A stretch of DNA of 64,000 nt from Marmoricola sp. (GTDB lineage: Bacteria > Actinomycetota > Actinomycetes > Propionibacteriales > Nocardioidaceae), in NCBI GenBank assembly GCA_025965195.1, contig JAOPXK010000029.1:45835-109834 (forward strand), read 5' to 3'. This document shows, piece by piece, positions 33,937 to 45,171 of the stretch. Position 1 is the stretch's first letter, and every line of letters begins with the position of its first letter. The notes under the pieces are model-generated. The model was not told the origin of the DNA, made no database searches, and was given only the letters and a program-made list of their open reading frames with translations. Position numbers and translations under genes: made by a program.

Positions 33937-35724
33937 TCAGCCGAGGATCCCGTAGTCACGGATCTTGCGGTAGATCGTCGCACGCGACATTCCCAGTGCG
34001 GCCGCTGCCGCGGCCTTGTCCCCGCCGTGAACAGCCAACGCGTCAACGACTGCGTCGCGCTCGAGGGACTCCATCTTGGTCAGGTGCCTGCGGGTTGTCG
34101 CATGGCATTCAGCCGGAAGCTCCTCAGGCTCGACGATGCCTGATCGCCGCTTCCGGCTCACGTCGGCCAGCACGCTTCGAAGATGCGTGACGTTGCCCGC
34201 CCAGGGAAGCCGCATCAGCAGGTTCATCGCAGGACCGGAAAGAATGAGCCCCGAGACTCCGGCCCGGTTCAGGAGGTGGCGAACCAGAGCAGGGAGATCT
34301 TCGAGGTGATGTCGAAGTGGGGGCACGACAACGGTCCGGGGGAAGAAGCGCAGCAGCTGGGCAGCGAGCTCATCGTTGACTGCTCCCGACTGCACGGTCA
34401 GAGCGATCCAGGGATCGTGGGAGACGGCGTTGTCGCGGACGTCCTGGAGCAGCTCGGCCAGACCGTCGCGCGCCTCGTCCGGGAGCTGATGCGCATGGCT
34501 GATGACCAGGTCGGCACCGGAGTCCAGCTCGGTTCGAGCCCGGTCCAGGAAGTCGTGTGCAGGGTCGGCGTCGGTGGAATCGAGCACAGCCAAGCGCCTG
34601 TTCGGTGCCACGTGCTCGTGGGCGGCGCGGAGCACGCACAGCTTGCCGACCCCCGCCTCGCCCTCGAGGACCAGCCACTCGTGGCGGCCTCGCGCGTCCA
34701 GAACGTCCTGTGTCATCCGGCGCCAGGGCGAGCTCGTGCCCGCCACACCGGCGAGCGCCGGCACCTGGGTGCCGCCGAGGTTGCGTCCGCCGGCACGCTG
34801 TTCCTTGACCTGGATGATGCCGCCCGCCAGGTTGGTGCCGACGAAGGTGGGCTGGTAGGCGAGGCGGGCGGTCGTTCCGCTGGGCAGGTCCGTCAACAGC
34901 GTGAACGGGGTGCTCCGTCCGCGAGCATCACGCGTCTGGTCGATGAGCGCGGCCTGGTCGTTGGCATCGAAGTGCTGCTGGGTCATCTCATTCATCATGA
35001 ACACCTCACCGCCGATCGCGATGACCGAGCCGCCGGTGTGCTGGCAGGCCGCGTAGTAGTCGCCCAGTAGGGCGTGGTCCAGCTGGTTCGCGTCCTCGAG
35101 GATGCGTTCCTGGATGCGCCTGGCGGCCAGTTTCGCGAAGGACAGCAGCAGGGAGTTCGAGTTCTCCGCCTTCGTGGTGATGTCGACGACACCCAGGAGC
35201 GCCCCGCTGACGGGGTGGGTGACCAGGGCCCCCGCACACGAGAACATCCGGAGGCCCCCGGTGTAGTGCTCGTCGCCGTTGACGAGGAGCGGTGCGCCGA
35301 CCTCGAGCGCGGTGCCGATGCCGTTCGTGCCGACCTCGGCCTCGCTGTAGCTGAACCCGGGTGCCAGGTCGACGGAGTCCAGCGCCTTGAGCAGCGTTCG
35401 GTCGCCGCCGCCGCGATGGATCACGATCCCCTTGGAGTCGGTCAGGATCAGGCACACCGGCTCGTTCGTCAGCTCGGTGGTCAGCGAGTCGAAGACGGGT
35501 ATCGCGGCGCGAGTCAGCGTTGTCTCCTGGACGCCGCGGCTGACGAACGCCGGAGCAGGGCGGTCGGCGTCGACGAGCGAGTCGTGCGAACGCTGCCACG
35601 AGACACGGATCCAGTTCCGGATCTTCGGGTCGGCGCTCATGCCGTTCAGGGTCAGGAACGAGTCGTGGGCGCGCCGTACACCCTCGATGTCCTGGGCCGA
35701 AGCCCACGGGCTCTTTGCGCCCAT
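33937..35724 (-). CDS. mimR: GAF/AAA+/Fis transcriptional activator (AcoR/MimR-like)
   Basis: A 595-aa regulator of the AcoR type. A GAF-like sensory domain fills about residues 75-205 and contains YSEAEVGTNGIGTALEVG. The AAA+ region has the Walker A GEAGVGK at 355-361. The C-terminus ends in the Fis HTH KAAAAAALGMSRATIYRKI. The GAFTGA loop that contacts sigma-54 is absent, consistent with an actinobacterium lacking that factor. In mycobacteria the related MimR is required for transcription of the monooxygenase operon. It is divergent from the prm operon, with box d between, so it is probably the direct activator. The gene symbol is by analogy. Confidence 0.9.
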   Translation of the reverse strand: MGAKSPWASAQDIEGVRRAHDSFLTLNGMSADPKIRNWIRVSWQRSHDSLVDADRPAPAFVSRGVQETTLTRAAIPVFDSLTTELTNEPVCLILTDSKGIVIHRGGGDRTLLKALDSVDLAPGFSYSEAEVGTNGIGTALEVGAPLLVNGDEHYTGGLRMFSCAGALVTHPVSGALLGVVDITTKAENSNSLLLSFAKLAARRIQERILEDANQLDHALLGDYYAACQHTGGSVIAIGGEVFMMNEMTQQHFDANDQAALIDQTRDARGRSTPFTLLTDLPSGTTARLAYQPTFVGTNLAGGIIQVKEQRAGGRNLGGTQVPALAGVAGTSSPWRRMTQDVLDARGRHEWLVLEGEAGVGKLCVLRAAHEHVAPNRRLAVLDSTDADPAHDFLDRARTELDSGADLVISHAHQLPDEARDGLAELLQDVRDNAVSHDPWIALTVQSGAVNDELAAQLLRFFPRTVVVPPLRHHLEDLPALVRHLLNRAGVSGLILSGPAMNLLMRLPWAGNVTHLRSVLADVSRKRRSGIVEPEELPAECHATTRRHLTKMESLERDAVVDALAVHGGDKAAAAAALGMSRATIYRKIRDYGILG

Positions 35725-35808
35725 GTCTGGATTCCCGTCGATTGCAGTTTCAGTGAGATCTCCGAGCCCAACCCGGCATCGATATTACTCCACTGGTCTG
35801 TGATGTGC

Positions 35809-35823
35809 GTCTCACATTGAGAC
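35809..35823. promoter_or_regulatory. Regulon box d, between activator and monooxygenase operon
   Basis: GTCTCACATTGAGAC is a perfect inverted repeat, GTCTCA and TGAGAC about the spacer CAT. It lies about 85 bases from the activator start and 104 from the prmA start and is the best copy of the six. It is the natural binding site of the divergently encoded activator. Confidence 0.82.
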
Positions 35824-35926
35824 AGCTTTCGGGTGCCGCCAGGAGTTGTATCGGAGACATCACCGACCCCGATCAAAGAACCACAGGAGCGGCCAGCACG
35901 CCGGCTCCCGACCCAGGAGGCAGACA

Positions 35927-37561
35927 TTGAGTAGACAGAGTCTTACCAAGGCGCATGCCAAGATCTCAGAACTCACGTGGGAGCCGACATTTGCAACGCC
36001 GGCAACTCGCTTCGGCACCGACTACACCTTTGAGAAGGCGCCGAAGAAAGACCCGCTCAAGCAGATCATGCGCTCCTACTTCCCGATGGAAGAGGAGAAG
36101 GACAACCGAGTCTTCGGCGCGATGGACGGAGCCATCCGGGGAAACATGTTCCGCCAGGTCCAGCAGCGCTGGCTGGAGTGGCAGAAGCTCTTCCTCTCGA
36201 TCATTCCGTTCCCGGAGATCTCGGCGGCCAGGGCGATGCCGATGGCGATCGACGCGGTCCCGAACCCCGAGATCCACAACGGCCTTGCGGTCCAGATGAT
36301 CGACGAGGTTCGCCACTCGACGATCCAGATGAACCTCAAGCGGTTGTACATGAACAACTACATCGACCCCGCCGGGTTCGACATGACGGAGAAGGCGTTC
36401 GCGAACAACTACGCGGGCACCATCGGCCGGCAGTTCGGCGAAGGGTTCATCACCGGCGATGCCATCACTGCGGCCAACATCTATCTGACGGTCGTCGCGG
36501 AGACGGCGTTCACGAACACCCTGTTCGTGGCCATGCCCGATGAGGCCGCGGCCAACGGTGACTACCTGCTTCCGACGGTCTTCCACTCGGTGCAGTCCGA
36601 CGAGTCGAGGCACATCTCGAACGGCTACTCCATCCTGCTGATGGCCCTTGCCGACGAGCGCAACCGGCCGCTCCTGGAGCGGGACATGCGCTACGCCTGG
36701 TGGAATAACCACTGCGTGGTCGACGCCGCCATCGGCACCTTCATCGAGTACGGCACGAAGGACCGGCGCAAGGACCGGGAGAGCTACGCGGAGATGTGGC
36801 GTCGGTGGATCTACGACGACTACTACCGGAGCTACCTCATTCCCCTGGAGAAGTATGGTCTGACCATCCCCCACGACCTTGTCGAGGAGGCCTGGAACCG
36901 GATCACCAACAAGGGCTACGTCCACGAAGTGGCGCGGTTCTTCGCGACCGGCTGGCCGGTGAACTACTGGCGCATCGATGCCATGACCGACGAGGACTTC
37001 GACTGGTTCGAGTTCAAGTACCCCGGGTGGTACTCGAAGTACGGCAAGTGGTGGGAGGAGTACAACCGGCTCGCCTACCCGGGTCGCAACAAGCCGATCG
37101 CCTTCGAGGAAGTCGGCTACCAGTACCCGCACCGCTGCTGGACGTGCATGGTCCCGGCACTCATCCGCGAGGACATGGTGGTCGAGAAGGTGGACGGGCA
37201 GTGGCGTACGTACTGCTCGGAGACCTGCCACTGGACCGACGCTGTCGCGTTCCGTAGCGAGTACGAAGGTCGGGAGACCCCGAACATGGGTCGGCTCACC
37301 GGGTTCCGGGAGTGGGAGACGTTGCACCACGACAAGGACCTGGCCGACATCGTGAAGGACCTCGGGTACGTCCGCGACGACGGCAAGACGTTGATCGGTC
37401 AGCCACACCTCGACCTCGACGACCCGAAGAAGATGTGGACGCTCGATGACGTCCGGGGCAACCAGTTCATGAGCCCCAACGTGCTGCTGAACCAGATGTC
37501 CGACGCGGAGCGCGAAGCCCACGTGGCGGACTACCGGGCGAACGGCACGAAGGTCGCCTGA
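35927..37561 (+). CDS. prmA: Soluble diiron monooxygenase, hydroxylase alpha subunit (propane-monooxygenase type)
   Basis: A 544-aa catalytic subunit starting at TTG 35927 with AGGAGG eight bases ahead; the N-terminus [15 protein letters not shown] is the family start, so the longer ORF is wrong. The diiron ligands are E97, E127-x-x-H130, E192 and E226-x-x-H229, at the same 30/65/34 spacing as in methane monooxygenase MmoX. A CWTC...YCSETC tail is the YHS-type metal site. This is the group of propane/acetone/phenol monooxygenases of Gordonia and mycobacteria (PrmA/MimA). Without enzyme data, the preferred substrate cannot be assigned. Confidence 0.95.
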   Translation: MSRQSLTKAHAKISELTWEPTFATPATRFGTDYTFEKAPKKDPLKQIMRSYFPMEEEKDNRVFGAMDGAIRGNMFRQVQQRWLEWQKLFLSIIPFPEISAARAMPMAIDAVPNPEIHNGLAVQMIDEVRHSTIQMNLKRLYMNNYIDPAGFDMTEKAFANNYAGTIGRQFGEGFITGDAITAANIYLTVVAETAFTNTLFVAMPDEAAANGDYLLPTVFHSVQSDESRHISNGYSILLMALADERNRPLLERDMRYAWWNNHCVVDAAIGTFIEYGTKDRRKDRESYAEMWRRWIYDDYYRSYLIPLEKYGLTIPHDLVEEAWNRITNKGYVHEVARFFATGWPVNYWRIDAMTDEDFDWFEFKYPGWYSKYGKWWEEYNRLAYPGRNKPIAFEEVGYQYPHRCWTCMVPALIREDMVVEKVDGQWRTYCSETCHWTDAVAFRSEYEGRETPNMGRLTGFREWETLHHDKDLADIVKDLGYVRDDGKTLIGQPHLDLDDPKKMWTLDDVRGNQFMSPNVLLNQMSDAEREAHVADYRANGTKVA

Positions 37562-37566
37562 TCCCC

Positions 37567-37590
37567 GTGGTCGCGTCCTGGCGCGACCAC
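37567..37590 (+). other. Stem-loop 1 after prmA
   Basis: GTGGTCGCG and CGCGACCAC form a perfect nine-base stem around a six-base loop directly after the prmA stop. Confidence 0.8.
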
Positions 37591-37601
37591 CTTCCAACGG
37601 T

Positions 37602-37634
37602 CTGGTGGCGCCGCCCAAAAGGCGGCGCCACCAG
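37602..37634 (+). other. Strong stem-loop 2 between prmA and the reductase gene
   Basis: CTGGTGGCGCCGCC pairs perfectly with GGCGGCGCCACCAG (14 bases) around the loop CAAAA. With stem-loop 1 it fills most of the 107-base gap between prmA and prmB. It has no T-run and could be a 3' stabiliser of the prmA transcript or a partial attenuator. Confidence 0.85.
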
Positions 37635-37668
37635 CCCCGAACCAACCACAACACCTTGAGGAGCGGTC

Positions 37669-38715
37669 GTGGCAGACACCCACCGCATCACGTTCGAACC
37701 GGTCGACATCGAGATGGAGGTCGACGAGGGCGAGAAGATTCTCGACGCAGCATTCCGCCAGGGGATTCACCTGATGCATGGCTGCCGCGAAGGGCAGTGC
37801 TCGGCCTGCAAGTCCTACGTCCTGGACGGCGAGATCCAGATGGAGCGCTACTCGACGTTCGCATGCAACGACGCCGAAGTCGACGAGGGCTACGTCCTTC
37901 TCTGCAGGGCCCACGCCTACAGCGACTGCACGATCGAGCTGCTGAACTTCGACGAGGACGAGCTGCTGGGCGGCTTCCCGATCCAGGACGTGAAGACCCG
38001 GATCACCGCGATCGAACCGATGACACGAGACATCGTGTCCCTGCGCCTGCTGGCGATCGACCCTCCGACGTACGAGTTCAAGCCAGGGCAGTACGCCGAC
38101 CTGAAGATTCCGGGCACCGAGGAGCACCGCTCGTTCTCGATGGCGACGACCCAGTCGACACCCGGCGAGGTCGAGTTCCTGATCAAGAAGTACCCGGGTG
38201 GTCGGTTCTCAGGCCTGCTCGACGACGGCATCAACGTCGGCGACGAGCTGCTGCTGAACGGGCCCTATGGATCCTTCACCCTCAAGGACGGTCACGTGCT
38301 GCCCGTGGTCTGCATCGGTGGCGGCGCGGGCATGGCGCCGATTCTCTCCCTCTTGCGCCACCTGGTCGAGACCGGCAGCACCCGCCCGGTTCGCTTCTAC
38401 TACGGCGCCCGCACCGGGCAGGACCTGTTCTACCTGGACGAGATCGCCGAGCTCGGAAAGCTGCTCTCGGACTTCGAGTTCGTGGCCTGCCTGTCCGAAT
38501 CGATGGACGAGAAGGACAAGGCACTCTGCGGCGCTGTCGAACAGGGCAACGTCACCGATGTCGTGGAACGTCGCGAGGCGCAGCTCAGCAAGTGCGAGGT
38601 CTACCTCTGCGGCCCGCCTCCGATGGTCGATGCCGCAATCGCCTTCCTCGAGACATCCGGAGTGCCGCACGACCAGGTCTTCCACGACAGCTTCACCAGC
38701 CCCACGGCCGACTGA
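37669..38715 (+). CDS. prmB: Monooxygenase reductase component (2Fe-2S/FAD)
   Basis: A 348-aa flavoprotein reductase. An N-terminal plant-type ferredoxin domain has the C-x4-C-x2-C cluster CREGQCSAC at about residue 41 and its fourth Cys in LLCRAH. The FAD-binding motif is RSFSMATT and the NAD(P)-binding motif GGGAGMAPILSLLRH. It transfers electrons from NAD(P)H to the diiron hydroxylase. The GTG start has GAGGAGCGGTC before it. The order alpha, reductase, beta, coupling protein matches the propane-monooxygenase type. Confidence 0.94.
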   Translation: MADTHRITFEPVDIEMEVDEGEKILDAAFRQGIHLMHGCREGQCSACKSYVLDGEIQMERYSTFACNDAEVDEGYVLLCRAHAYSDCTIELLNFDEDELLGGFPIQDVKTRITAIEPMTRDIVSLRLLAIDPPTYEFKPGQYADLKIPGTEEHRSFSMATTQSTPGEVEFLIKKYPGGRFSGLLDDGINVGDELLLNGPYGSFTLKDGHVLPVVCIGGGAGMAPILSLLRHLVETGSTRPVRFYYGARTGQDLFYLDEIAELGKLLSDFEFVACLSESMDEKDKALCGAVEQGNVTDVVERREAQLSKCEVYLCGPPPMVDAAIAFLETSGVPHDQVFHDSFTSPTAD

Positions 38716-38758
38716 GCAGCACTCACAAAACCTATCTATCCAGACGGAGTTGACTGAC

Positions 38759-39865
38759 ATGGTGGACATCACCGACCAGAAGACGCGGAGCTTTCCCAAG
38801 ATCGAGTTCACGGACTCGGAAGCGGGAGCTCTCGACTTTCCGAGTTCGAAGAGCCGGAGCTACAACTACTACAAGCCGGCGAAGCTGCGGGCGACGGTCT
38901 ACGAGGACGTCACTGTCGACGTTCAGCCCGACCCCGAACGACACCTGACCCAGGGTTGGATCTACGGCTTCGGCACCGGCCCCGGCGGATACCCGCATGA
39001 GTGGACCGAGGCCAAGTCCTCCAACTGGCACGCCTTCCTCGACCCCAACGAGGAGTGGGAGCAGTCGATCTATCGAAACAACGCCGCGGTCGTCCGCCAG
39101 GTCTCGCTCTGCCTCGAGAACGCCAAGCGGGCCGGTGCCTACGCCGGCTGGAACTCCGCGTGGGTGAAGTTCATCGAGCGCAACCTGGGCGCCTGGATGC
39201 ACGTGGAACAGGGTCTCGGACTGCACGTCTTCACCGCGGTGCAGCGCTCTGGGCCCACCAACATGATCAACACCGCGGTTGCGGTAAGCGCCGCACACAA
39301 GATCCGGTTCGCCCAGGACCTCGCACTCTTCAACCTCGACCTGTCCGAGGCCGACATCCACTTCGATGGCCAGGCGCACCGCGACGTATGGCGCGACGCC
39401 CCGGAGTGGCAACCGACGCGCGAGGTCGTCGAGCGGCTGACCGCCGTCGGAGACTGGTGCGAGCTGTTGTTCGCCACGAACATCGTGTTCGAGCAGCTCG
39501 TCGGAGCTCTCTTCCGCAGTGAGCTCGTGATGCAGATCTCGGCTCGCAACGGGGACTACATCACCCCGACGCTGGTCGGCACCGGTGAGCACGACTACGC
39601 CCGTGACCTGGCCTACACGCGAACCCTCTACCAGATGCTGACCAGGGACGAGACGCACGGAGAGGCCAACAAGGCGCTCTTCGGGCAGTGGATGAGTGTC
39701 TGGGTGCCGCGGTGCCTGGAGGCCGCCCACGCACTGCAGCCGATCTGGTCGCAGCCGGCCGAGAAGGCCATCACCTTCGCGACCTCTCTTGACGCCGCGA
39801 AGGTGAAGTTCCGTTCCCTGCTCGAGGAGATCGGGCTCGACGTTCCGAAGGAGTTGGACCAGTGA
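38759..39865 (+). CDS. prmC: Soluble diiron monooxygenase, hydroxylase beta subunit
   Basis: A 368-aa helical subunit of the hydroxylase that pairs with PrmA. It lacks the iron ligands but has the beta-type sequence [29 protein letters not shown]. It is read 43 bases after the reductase and overlaps the coupling-protein gene by GTGA. Confidence 0.93.
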   Translation: MVDITDQKTRSFPKIEFTDSEAGALDFPSSKSRSYNYYKPAKLRATVYEDVTVDVQPDPERHLTQGWIYGFGTGPGGYPHEWTEAKSSNWHAFLDPNEEWEQSIYRNNAAVVRQVSLCLENAKRAGAYAGWNSAWVKFIERNLGAWMHVEQGLGLHVFTAVQRSGPTNMINTAVAVSAAHKIRFAQDLALFNLDLSEADIHFDGQAHRDVWRDAPEWQPTREVVERLTAVGDWCELLFATNIVFEQLVGALFRSELVMQISARNGDYITPTLVGTGEHDYARDLAYTRTLYQMLTRDETHGEANKALFGQWMSVWVPRCLEAAHALQPIWSQPAEKAITFATSLDAAKVKFRSLLEEIGLDVPKELDQ

Positions 39866-40203
39866 CTATGCAATTTGGTGCGGACGCAACGTTCTCGAAC
39901 ATGTGCGGCGTAACCCTGATGAACACCCCGATTGGTCGTGTCGTGGCCGAGGTGATGGGTGCCAAGGAGGGTGTCGAGCTCACCGAGTACCCGTCGATGA
40001 TCCGCGTCGACGGCGAGAAGCTCCTCGACTTCGACTACGAGGAGCTGACCGATGCGCTTGGGCTGGACTTCGACGGCTCGGTCTTCGAGGAGATCAGCTC
40101 GACCCACTACGGCCGGATGGTCCACCTCGATGACAAGACCCTCTTGTTCGCAAGCCCGGAGGACGCCGCCGAGTACATCGGGTTCGACCTGACGGTGCAC
40201 TGA
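39862..40203 (+). CDS. prmD: Monooxygenase coupling (effector) protein
   Basis: A 113-aa cofactor-less regulatory protein of the MmoB/DmpM family. It starts at GTG 39862 in the GTGA overlap; an ATG at 39868 is possible. [17 protein letters not shown] and the [16 protein letters not shown] segment are typical. It binds the hydroxylase and tunes electron transfer and substrate access. Confidence 0.92.
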   Translation: MTMQFGADATFSNMCGVTLMNTPIGRVVAEVMGAKEGVELTEYPSMIRVDGEKLLDFDYEELTDALGLDFDGSVFEEISSTHYGRMVHLDDKTLLFASPEDAAEYIGFDLTVH

Positions 40204-40228
40204 CCCACTTGACGCGAGTCCCGCTTGG

Positions 40229-40252
40229 GACCCGGGGTCTGTGGACCCGGGC
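40229..40252 (+). other. GC-rich hairpin between prmD and the amidohydrolase gene
   Basis: CCCGGGGTC and GACCCGGG pair around TGTG with one bulged base. It is less perfect than the hairpins after prmA and has no T-run, so it may be a mild attenuator or a stabiliser of the upstream message. Confidence 0.55.
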
Positions 40253-40290
40253 GGGGCTCGTCCCAACCATCACCGAGAAGCGAGGAAGTC

Positions 40291-41334
40291 ATGTACGAGA
40301 AGGACGGCGAGAAGTACTACATCGTCGACGGGCACGTAGCCATCTGGGACGGCCGTGAGTCGAACCACCGGAACGTCCACGGGAAGCAGTTCATCGACTG
40401 CTTCTACGACTACCACAAGAACCTCAGCCCCGAAGAGGCCGTGTGGGACTACGACACCTATACGTACTACGGCGCCGAGCGGCTGATGAAGGACGTCTTC
40501 GCGGACGGGTACGTCGATCACGCGATCTTCCAGCCCGCCATCCTCGGGGACTTCTACAAGACCGGTTTCGGACAGACCGAGGAGGCATTCGGGCTGACCC
40601 AGCAGCATCCGGACAAGTTGACGTACAACCACGCCTATGACCCGCGCAACGGAGACGCCGGTCTCGTGCAGCTGCGTCGGGACGCCGAGCGGATGAACCT
40701 CAAGGGGGTCAAGCTCTACACCGCGGAGTGGCATGGAGACTCACGCGGCTACAAGCTGGACGACCCGTGGTCCCGGCGCTATCTCGAGGAGTGCATCAAG
40801 CTCGGGATCACCAACATCCATGTGCACAAGGGCCCCACGATCCGCCCCCTCGACCGGGACGCCTTCGATGTCGCCGACATCGACAAGGTCGCCACCGACT
40901 ATCTCGACCTCAACTTCGTCGTCGAGCACGTGGGTCTGCCGCGGCTGGAGGACTTCTGCTGGATTGCGACCCAGGAGTCCAACGTCTATGGCGGACTTGC
41001 TGTCGCGCTCCCGTTCATCCACACCAGGCCTCGCTACTTCGCCCAGATCATCGGCGAGCTCCTCTACTGGATCGGCGAGGACAAGATCCTGTTCGGCAGC
41101 GACTACGCCATCTGGACCCCGAAGTGGCTCATCGAACGGTTCGTCGACTTCCAGATCCCCGAAGACATGACCGAGTACGCCCCGATCACGACCGACCAGA
41201 AGAGGAAGATTCTGGGGCTCAACGCGGCGGCCCTCTACGACCTCCCCGTTCCCAGTGAGTTCCGGCTGCCCACGGCAGCCGGGGACGACCGGGCCGAGGT
41301 AGCGGCCGGCGCCAAGGAGGCCGTGGCGTCATGA
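40291..41334 (+). CDS. Amidohydrolase family 2 protein of the monooxygenase cluster
   Basis: A 347-aa TIM-barrel amidohydrolase-2 (aminocarboxymuconate decarboxylase-like) protein starting MYEKDGEKYYIVDGHVAIWDG at an ATG with GCGAGGAAG upstream. NIHVHKGPTIRP, VVEHVGLPR and ILFGSDYAIWTP are metal- and substrate-binding blocks, though the first histidine pair of the canonical site reads DGHVAIWDG. The same gene follows prmD/mimD in mycobacterial clusters. Its substrate is not established; hydrolysis or decarboxylation of an oxidation product is possible. It overlaps the next gene by ATGA. Confidence 0.88.
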   Translation: MYEKDGEKYYIVDGHVAIWDGRESNHRNVHGKQFIDCFYDYHKNLSPEEAVWDYDTYTYYGAERLMKDVFADGYVDHAIFQPAILGDFYKTGFGQTEEAFGLTQQHPDKLTYNHAYDPRNGDAGLVQLRRDAERMNLKGVKLYTAEWHGDSRGYKLDDPWSRRYLEECIKLGITNIHVHKGPTIRPLDRDAFDVADIDKVATDYLDLNFVVEHVGLPRLEDFCWIATQESNVYGGLAVALPFIHTRPRYFAQIIGELLYWIGEDKILFGSDYAIWTPKWLIERFVDFQIPEDMTEYAPITTDQKRKILGLNAAALYDLPVPSEFRLPTAAGDDRAEVAAGAKEAVAS

Positions 41335-42068
41335 CTCTCATGGCCACGTCTCTCGAGGCCGAGGTGATGGCGGCACTGTCGACGGTGCTGGACCCCGAGC
41401 TCGACGAGCCGATCACCGGCCTCGGGTTCGTCCGCTCCGTCCGGATCGACGACGCGGGTGTCACCGTGCACCTGCGTCTGCCGACCTCGTTCTGCTCACC
41501 CAACTTCGCGTACCTGATGGCCTCCGACACCCAGGATGCACTTCGTTTCGTGGAGAGGGTCGGCAGGATCAGCGTCCTGCTCGATGACCACCACGACTCG
41601 GACAAGATCAATGCCGGTCTGGCGGCCAACGCCGGCTACGTCGGCACCTTCGGAGCTGAGGCGGAGGAGAGCCTTGATGCGCTACGGCTGACCTTCCAGC
41701 GCAAGGCACACACGGCCGCGATGGAACGGTGCGTTGCGGCCCTGCTGAAGAACACCGCACTCGCGGTCGAGGAGATTCACGAGCTGAGGCTCGCCGACCT
41801 GCCGGGCGGCACCCAGAAGGAGGCGCTGCTTCGTCGACGGGCCGATATCGGGCTCAGCATCGGCCGTGACCAACCGGTTGTCGTCGATGACGCAGGGAAC
41901 CCCATCCCAACCGACGAGGTCCCGCTTCAGCTGCGGTTCGCGAAATCGGTCCGGATCTCGATGGAGGGCAACGCGCACTTCTGCCGTGGGCTCCTCAAGA
42001 CCCGGTATGCCGACGGTGAGCCGGATGAGATGTCCACCCACGTCACGAACACGAGGAATGCGTCATGA
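41331..42068 (+). CDS. DUF59/MIP18-type iron-sulfur assembly-like protein
   Basis: A 245-aa protein whose first part (about residues 8-100) is a DUF59 domain: VMAALSTVLDPELDEPITGLGFVRSV, with the reactive Cys in the segment SFCSPNFAYLM. The C-terminal half is unfamiliar. DUF59 proteins help iron-sulfur or metal-centre assembly, and this one lies between the amidohydrolase and the alcohol dehydrogenase in related clusters. A role in diiron-centre or reductase-cluster assembly is an inference. Confidence 0.85.
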   Translation: MTLMATSLEAEVMAALSTVLDPELDEPITGLGFVRSVRIDDAGVTVHLRLPTSFCSPNFAYLMASDTQDALRFVERVGRISVLLDDHHDSDKINAGLAANAGYVGTFGAEAEESLDALRLTFQRKAHTAAMERCVAALLKNTALAVEEIHELRLADLPGGTQKEALLRRRADIGLSIGRDQPVVVDDAGNPIPTDEVPLQLRFAKSVRISMEGNAHFCRGLLKTRYADGEPDEMSTHVTNTRNAS

Positions 42069-43090
42069 AGGCAGTACAGGTCGTCGGCTACCACACGAAG
42101 CTGCAGCTCAACGACGTACCCGATCCCGTGGTCCAGGGGCCGCTCGACGTGATCGTGAAGATCGGTGGTGCCGGTGTGTGCCGGACCGACCTCCACATCC
42201 TCGAAGGCCAGTGGGCGGACAAGACCGGCGTCGCACTCCCCTACACGATCGGTCACGAGAACGCCGGATGGGTTCATGCCGTCGGTGACGAAGTGACGAA
42301 CGTCAAGGTCGGCGACAAGGTGATCCTCCACCCGCTGATCACCTGCGGACTCTGCCGCGCCTGCCGGTTCGGTGACGATGTGCACTGCGAGAACAGCCAG
42401 TTCCCGGGCATCGACACGAATGGCGGCTACGCCGAGTACCTGCGCACGACGGCCCGAAGTGTCGTGCGCATCGATGACGCCCTGGAACCCGCGGACGTCG
42501 CCGCGCTCGCAGACGCCGGCCTCACGGCGTACCACGCAGTCGCCAAGGCAGCACGGGCCACCCGGCCGGGAGACATCTGCGTCATGATCGGCGCCGGCGG
42601 CCTGGGCCACATCGGCATCCAGGTGATGAAGGCGATCTCCGGCGCGACGCTCGTCGTCATCGACCGCAACCAGGCCGCGGTTGACCTGGCGGTGGAGATC
42701 GGCGCCGACCACGGGATCCTCGCCGACGGCACGCACGTCGAACAGGTGCTGGAACTGACCGGCGGCACCGGCGCCGAAGCGGTCGTCGACTTCGTCGGTG
42801 AAGGCGGAGCCACGGCGGAGGGCGTTGCGATGCTGCGACGGGCCGGCAGCTACTACGTCGTCGGGTACGGCGAGAACATCAACGTGCCGACCATCGACGT
42901 CATCTCCACCGAGATCAACTTCATCGGCAACCTGGTCGGCTCCTACAACGACCTGCAGGAACTCATGGTGCTCACCGCCCAGGGCAAGGTCGCCCTGCAC
43001 ACCACGAAGTACCCACTTGCCGACTTCCAGACCGCGATAGACGACCTCGACGCCGGACGGGTCCGGGGACGGGCGATCCTCATCCCCTGA
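42065..43090 (+). CDS. Zinc-dependent alcohol dehydrogenase
   Basis: A 341-aa medium-chain alcohol dehydrogenase. Catalytic zinc ligands are in GVCRTDLHILEG and GHENAGWVHAVG, and the structural zinc cysteines in CGLCRACRFGDDVHC. The NAD site is GAGGLGHIG. It would oxidise the alcohol made by the monooxygenase, for example 2-propanol or a related compound. It overlaps the DUF59 gene by ATGA, and a gap of 84 bases with no clear terminator precedes GroEL. Confidence 0.93.
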   Translation: MKAVQVVGYHTKLQLNDVPDPVVQGPLDVIVKIGGAGVCRTDLHILEGQWADKTGVALPYTIGHENAGWVHAVGDEVTNVKVGDKVILHPLITCGLCRACRFGDDVHCENSQFPGIDTNGGYAEYLRTTARSVVRIDDALEPADVAALADAGLTAYHAVAKAARATRPGDICVMIGAGGLGHIGIQVMKAISGATLVVIDRNQAAVDLAVEIGADHGILADGTHVEQVLELTGGTGAEAVVDFVGEGGATAEGVAMLRRAGSYYVVGYGENINVPTIDVISTEINFIGNLVGSYNDLQELMVLTAQGKVALHTTKYPLADFQTAIDDLDAGRVRGRAILIP

Positions 43091-43162
43091 TGGCGCCGAT
43101 GCGGCCTCATCAGTGGCCGCGAGAACCACCCCATCAACAGACCAATGCTCAACCAAACCTGA

Positions 43163-44824
<1,662 letters not shown>

Positions 44825-44857
44825 GCACGGCAGAGCCAGGTTCGGCACAGCCTGCCA

Positions 44858-44886
44858 CCGTCCCGGCCCGGTGAGGGTCGGGACGG
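44858..44886 (+). terminator. Hairpin after groEL
   Basis: CCGTCCCG and CGGGACGG form a perfect eight-base stem around a 13-base loop, 34 bases after the groEL stop. It is a candidate terminator of the monooxygenase operon, though no T-run follows. Confidence 0.62.
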
Positions 44887-44926
44887 AGGCAGCACCCAAC
44901 GTTGCAAGGCACAGAGGAGTGAACCG

Positions 44927-45151
44927 ATGGCAGTCTCGACAGAAGTCGGCTTGGCGTTCCTCCAGTGCGGCGCCGTCCTGATAGCGAGCGTGGGGATCCG
45001 CGGCTACTGTGCCCGCCACCTGACCGCCGAAATGGTGCCGATGGTGCTGCGCAGCCGGATCGAGCTGTGCAACCGGCTGGCACCGGTGGTGCTGCTGATC
45101 GGCGCAGCCATGGTCGCAACAGGCGCCCTGGTGTACTTCAGATCTCGCTGA
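44927..45151 (+). CDS. Small membrane protein
   Basis: A 74-aa protein with a good AGAGGAG ribosome site. It has two hydrophobic segments, at about residues 9-23 (GLAFLQCGAVLIASVGI) and 53-68 (APVVLLIGAAMVATGAL), with a charged loop RGYCARHLTAEM between. I do not recognise the family. It lies after groEL and before the iron-transport operon. Confidence 0.68.
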   Translation: MAVSTEVGLAFLQCGAVLIASVGIRGYCARHLTAEMVPMVLRSRIELCNRLAPVVLLIGAAMVATGALVYFRSR

Positions 45152-45171
45152 CTCCGGGCCGCCCTCACGCC

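Noticed and set aside
35724..35927. Sigma-54 promoter before prmA
   Set aside because: No GG-N10-GC element is seen, and the activator lacks GAFTGA.
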